Origin: Planctomycetota bacterium
GTDB taxonomy: Bacteria; Planctomycetota; B15-G4
DNA: 64,000 bases
Assembly: GCA_029259745.1 (NCBI GenBank)
Contig: JAJDEO010000024.1
Location: 62,001-126,000, forward strand
Reading direction: 5' to 3'
In this document: piece by piece, positions 61,097 to 64,000 of the stretch
Position numbering within the stretch: the stretch's first letter is position 1
How the letters are laid out: every line of letters starts with the position of its first letter
Notes under the pieces: model-generated
Databases searched by the model: none
What the model was told of the DNA's origin: nothing
Seen by the model: only the letters and a program-made list of their open reading frames with translations
Made by a program: the position numbers and the translations under genes

Positions 61097-64000
61097 CTAC
61101 AAACCCTTCTTGGCGCCGTTTCCGTTCTGGACGCCCGTGGTCGGGCCGGGGACGTCACTCTCGTCTTCGTCATCGCCGACTCCGTTGCCGTCGGAGTGGC
61201 CGGCGTTCTCGAGCTCTTCGATGTCGGGGTCGATCACCGGTTCACGGAGGACATAGACGTCGAAGCCGCCGGTCATGTCGTTGATCGCGAGTGAGACTCC
61301 GCCGCCCGGCGTGCTGAGGCGCAGATCGGGGAAGCCGTCGCCGTCGACGTCGACCCATTCGGCCGCAACGACGTCTTCGATTGCGTCGAGACGCGAGCGC
61401 ACCGTCGCGTCGGTGAAGCGAGCACCGCCGAGGTTGTGCCAAGTGCTCAAGCTTCCATCGGCGCGGCGTAGCGTGAGGTCGACGAGCGTGTCGCCGTCGA
61501 TGTCGCGCCACCACGCGTCCGTCGCGTCGGCGACGATCGCAAGCCCCGACGCCATCGTGACGTCGGCGAATGTCCCGACGCCGTCGTAGCGCAGCAAGGT
61601 GATGTCGACGCCCGGCCCGTGCAGCAACACGTCGAGCTGTCCGTCGCCGTCGACGTCGACCCACGCGTCGAGGATCTCCTTCGTCAGCTTCTTGGAACCC
61701 GCCTTTCCGCCCGAGCCCTCGGTGCCGGAGTGTCCCATCAACGCGTCTTTCGTCGGCGGACCTTCCTCGTCCTCACCTTCGTCCGGCACCTTCACGTCGC
61801 CCTTGTCGGTGTTTCCCTCGTCGATGTCACTCGTGCTGCCGTGATCGTCGAAGCTCGTCGTCGGGTCAACGACCTCGTCGTCGTCACGACCGTCCGGGGT
61901 GGACGGCGGATCGACAACTCCTGACGAATCGTCGAGGACTCCGACGGACGTCGATCCGGTGGGCGGCGTCCCGGCCAACAGCTCGTCGGGTACCGATGGA
62001 GTGGAGTTGCCGGCGCCCCACGTCGCAGGCAGATCGACGTCGTGGTCGCTCAGAGGCTGCGGGTTTGGGCCGCGCTCGTCGCGCGCCTGGACGAGGTACG
62101 GCGACAGGGGCATCCGGTCGGAACGGATGTCGGAGCGCGCAACGACAGGCAAGTTCGTGTCGCCCGTCAGCCGCGACTGCTGCTCGACGACGTGCGCCGA
62201 ACCCGCATGGAGCTGGGCCGGAAGGATGAAGCGCGCCGCCACCAAGCCGCCGTCTTCTCCGACGGCCGTGAGCGCCACGGCCACGGCACGCTCGTCGCCG
62301 TCGATGACGACACGCGCGCGCCCGTCGACTTCACTGAGCGTCAGCAGATCGTTCGCCGCCACGGCCCCTTCCACGGCCAAGGTCGCCGCGACACCGTCGA
62401 TCAACGCCATGCCGACCGCCTGCGGCGTCACATCGTGATCCGTGGCGACACCGAGCTCGTCGACGGCTCCGATCACGACCGCCCACGAAGCGGTGTCGCT
62501 CGTCGCCCGCCGCGCCGCAAGCAGCGGATGCGCGCCGAAGCTTCGCACGTCGTCGAAGGCCGAGAGTTCCACGAGGTCGCCGTGCTCGAGCGGGACGCCG
62601 TCGACGCTGACGATGAGCGTCTGTCCGGCGGGGACATGCCACGCTGCACCGTCGCGCGGCGCCTCTTCGAGCTGAGCCTGGGCCGACGCCGGTAGCGGTC
62701 CCGCGGTCGTGACGTCGGTGACCCTGAGTTCGCTCCAGAGCACGCCCGCGAGCACAGCCGCCCCGACCGCAACCGCGCCCACTTCGAGCCCGCGGCGGTG
62801 GCGCCGCACGCTGCGCTGTGCGCGATGGAGCACGGAAGGCCGCTGCGCGAGCACGGGCTCGCCGAGCAGGAAGCTGCGCAGGTCGGAGGCAAGGTCGAAC
62901 GCTGTGGCGTAACGCCGTGTGCGTTCGTGTTCGAGAGCGCGCGCGAGGATCCAGTCGAGCGGCCCGCGCAAGTCGCGCACGAGGGCCTTCGGGTCGGTGC
63001 GGCGCTGAGTGGCCACGCGCTTGGCGCTCCGACGCAGACGGCCGTAGCGCACGCTGGCGAGCGGCACCTCGGCGTCGGAGAAGAAAGCGCGTACGGCCGT
63101 CTCGCTGCAGCCGCGCACGTCGCGGAGGTCGAGCGGAAGCAGCCCGGACAGAAGGCGGTACAGGACGACCCCGAGCGAGTAGACGTCGCTGCGCGCGTCG
63201 ATCCCCCCGGCAGCGTCAAGCGCCTGCTCGGGGCTCATGTACTCCGGTGTGCCGACGAGCTGGCCCAGGCGCGTGAAGACCGTGCCGTGCCCTTCTTGAC
63301 GACCGGTGGCTTTCGCGACACCGAAGTCGATCACCTTCGGGACGGGCTGACCGTCGATGCATGAGACGAGGATGTTCGAGGGCTTGAGGTCGCGATGGAC
63401 GATGCCCTGGGCATGCGCGTGCTGCACGGCTTCGCAGACCCGCACGAACAAGCGCACGCGTTCGGCGAGGCCGAGACGCTCGTGGTCGCAGTAGTCGGTG
63501 ATGCGCTGGCCGTCGACGTACTCCATGACGAAGTACGGACGCCCGCGGTCGGTTGTCCCGGCGTCGAAAACAGCAGCGATCGATCCGTGGTTCAGGCTCG
63601 CGAGTGCGCGGCGTTCGGCGTCGAAACGCGCGACGACTTCGCGCGTATCCATACCGGCCTTGATGACTTTGAGCGCGACGCGGCGGCGCAGCGGTTCGGC
63701 TTGGTCGGCGAGGTAGACCGTCCCCATCCCGCCTTCGCCGAGCACAGACACGATCGTGTACGGCCCCACGGCTTGTCCGACGAGCGACGCTTCGGGCTCA
63801 GACGCCACGTTGTCGGCCAGGCCCCAGGCCGGATCGTCGAACGCACTGGGCGCACCACCGTGGGCGTCGAGCAACTCGAGCACTTCGTCGCAGAGCGCCT
63901 GATCACCGCCGCAGGCGTCGGTAACCCAGCCGCTGCGCTTGTCGGGCGCGAGGGCCAGGGCCTCGTGGAAGAGGGCCTCGACGAAGTCCTCGTCATCAGT
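61097..64000 (-). CDS. Ser/Thr protein kinase with extracellular VCBS repeats (5' end beyond the window)
   Basis: At least 967 residues; the frame is open to the right edge with DDEDFVEALFHEALALAPDK before the first internal start. The N-terminal helical extension is typical of planctomycete kinases. The kinase core shows LGEGGMGTVYLADQA, VALKVIKAGMD, VHRDLKPSNILVS, VIDFGVAKATG and VGTPEYMSPEQALDA. A helix (VGAVAVGAAVLAGVLWSELR, near residue 425) leads outside. After an acidic linker, three VCBS/FG-GAP-like calcium repeats follow: AWVDVDGDGQLDVLLHG, WWRDIDGDTLVDLTLRR and EWVDVDGDGFPDLRLST. Kinase in, calcium-binding propeller out is an unusual fusion. Confidence 0.9.
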   Translation of the reverse strand, partial: TDDEDFVEALFHEALALAPDKRSGWVTDACGGDQALCDEVLELLDAHGGAPSAFDDPAWGLADNVASEPEASLVGQAVGPYTIVSVLGEGGMGTVYLADQAEPLRRRVALKVIKAGMDTREVVARFDAERRALASLNHGSIAAVFDAGTTDRGRPYFVMEYVDGQRITDYCDHERLGLAERVRLFVRVCEAVQHAHAQGIVHRDLKPSNILVSCIDGQPVPKVIDFGVAKATGRQEGHGTVFTRLGQLVGTPEYMSPEQALDAAGGIDARSDVYSLGVVLYRLLSGLLPLDLRDVRGCSETAVRAFFSDAEVPLASVRYGRLRRSAKRVATQRRTDPKALVRDLRGPLDWILARALEHERTRRYATAFDLASDLRSFLLGEPVLAQRPSVLHRAQRSVRRHRRGLEVGAVAVGAAVLAGVLWSELRVTDVTTAGPLPASAQAQLEEAPRDGAAWHVPAGQTLIVSVDGVPLEHGDLVELSAFDDVRSFGAHPLLAARRATSDTASWAVVIGAVDELGVATDHDVTPQAVGMALIDGVAATLAVEGAVAANDLLTLSEVDGRARVVIDGDERAVAVALTAVGEDGGLVAARFILPAQLHAGSAHVVEQQSRLTGDTNLPVVARSDIRSDRMPLSPYLVQARDERGPNPQPLSDHDVDLPATWGAGNSTPSVPDELLAGTPPTGSTSVGVLDDSSGVVDPPSTPDGRDDDEVVDPTTSFDDHGSTSDIDEGNTDKGDVKVPDEGEDEEGPPTKDALMGHSGTEGSGGKAGSKKLTKEILDAWVDVDGDGQLDVLLHGPGVDITLLRYDGVGTFADVTMASGLAIVADATDAWWRDIDGDTLVDLTLRRADGSLSTWHNLGGARFTDATVRSRLDAIEDVVAAEWVDVDGDGFPDLRLSTPGGGVSLAINDMTGGFDVYVLREPVIDPDIEELENAGHSDGNGVGDDEDESDVPGPTTGVQNGNGAKKGL

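Overview
The window is GC-rich and densely coded. It most probably comes from a Planctomycetota chromosome. This is inferred from the gene content: a PVC-type haem-binding dehydrogenase, an ECF sigma factor facing a Ser/Thr kinase, a kinase carrying extracellular VCBS repeats, FG-GAP and SdrD_B secreted proteins, and a VIT/VWA protein. No rRNA, tRNA, CRISPR array or plasmid/phage replication module was recognised. Both window edges cut genes: ftsH at the left and a kinase at the right.

Layout. 1-5 kb: ftsH N-terminus, an ECF sigma factor, and a large secreted dehydrogenase with a C-terminal cytochrome c domain. 5-11 kb: small housekeeping and unknown genes (membrane protein, macro domain, cupin, carboxyethylornithine-synthase-like dehydrogenase, YdeI-like, YHYH lipoprotein) and a MITE-like element. 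10.6-16.3 kb: an accessory island. 16.6-24.9 kb: a MATE exporter, a TolC-MacA-MacB type tripartite export operon, then a rhodanese/MauE pair. 25.1-30.4 kb: two tandem, very similar secreted SdrD_B-type proteins. 30.5-49 kb: cation efflux, amidohydrolase, DEAD-box helicase, VIT/VWA protein, DUF885 peptidase, TPR lipoprotein, HrpB helicase, SppA protease, a porin remnant beside a PepSY protein, an AAA ATPase and a dihaem peroxidase. 49-64 kb: thioredoxin-like lipoprotein, HbpS-like protein, an ECF sigma/lipoprotein unit facing a Ser/Thr kinase with a decayed copy of the lipoprotein next to it, then TraB-like, FG-GAP, PepN, SnoaL-like, AlkD-like and kinase-VCBS genes.

The main discovery is in 12.0-16.1 kb: a chromosomal integron cassette array without a visible integrase (a CALIN). 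Three intact attC sites (14379-14445, 14899-14961, 15755-15818) and one split attC separate single-gene cassettes, all on the minus strand. The cassettes encode a HEPN-domain protein, an Imm50-like immunity protein, a PD-(D/E)XK nuclease-like protein and a small membrane protein. In every cassette the leading GTTRRRY site is the exact complement of its own trailing RYYYAAC site (GTTATCC/GGATAAC, GTTGGAC/GTCCAAC, GTTGGGC/GCCCAAC twice), as expected if each once circularised.

The fourth attC is interrupted by an IS110-family element (about 12072-13690) with subterminal inverted repeats. This is the behaviour known for the IS1111-attC group. Its transposase has at least three indels that together restore the reading frame. 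Its long right-end non-coding stretch contains short matches to the target and to its own end, which makes it a candidate bridge/seek RNA.
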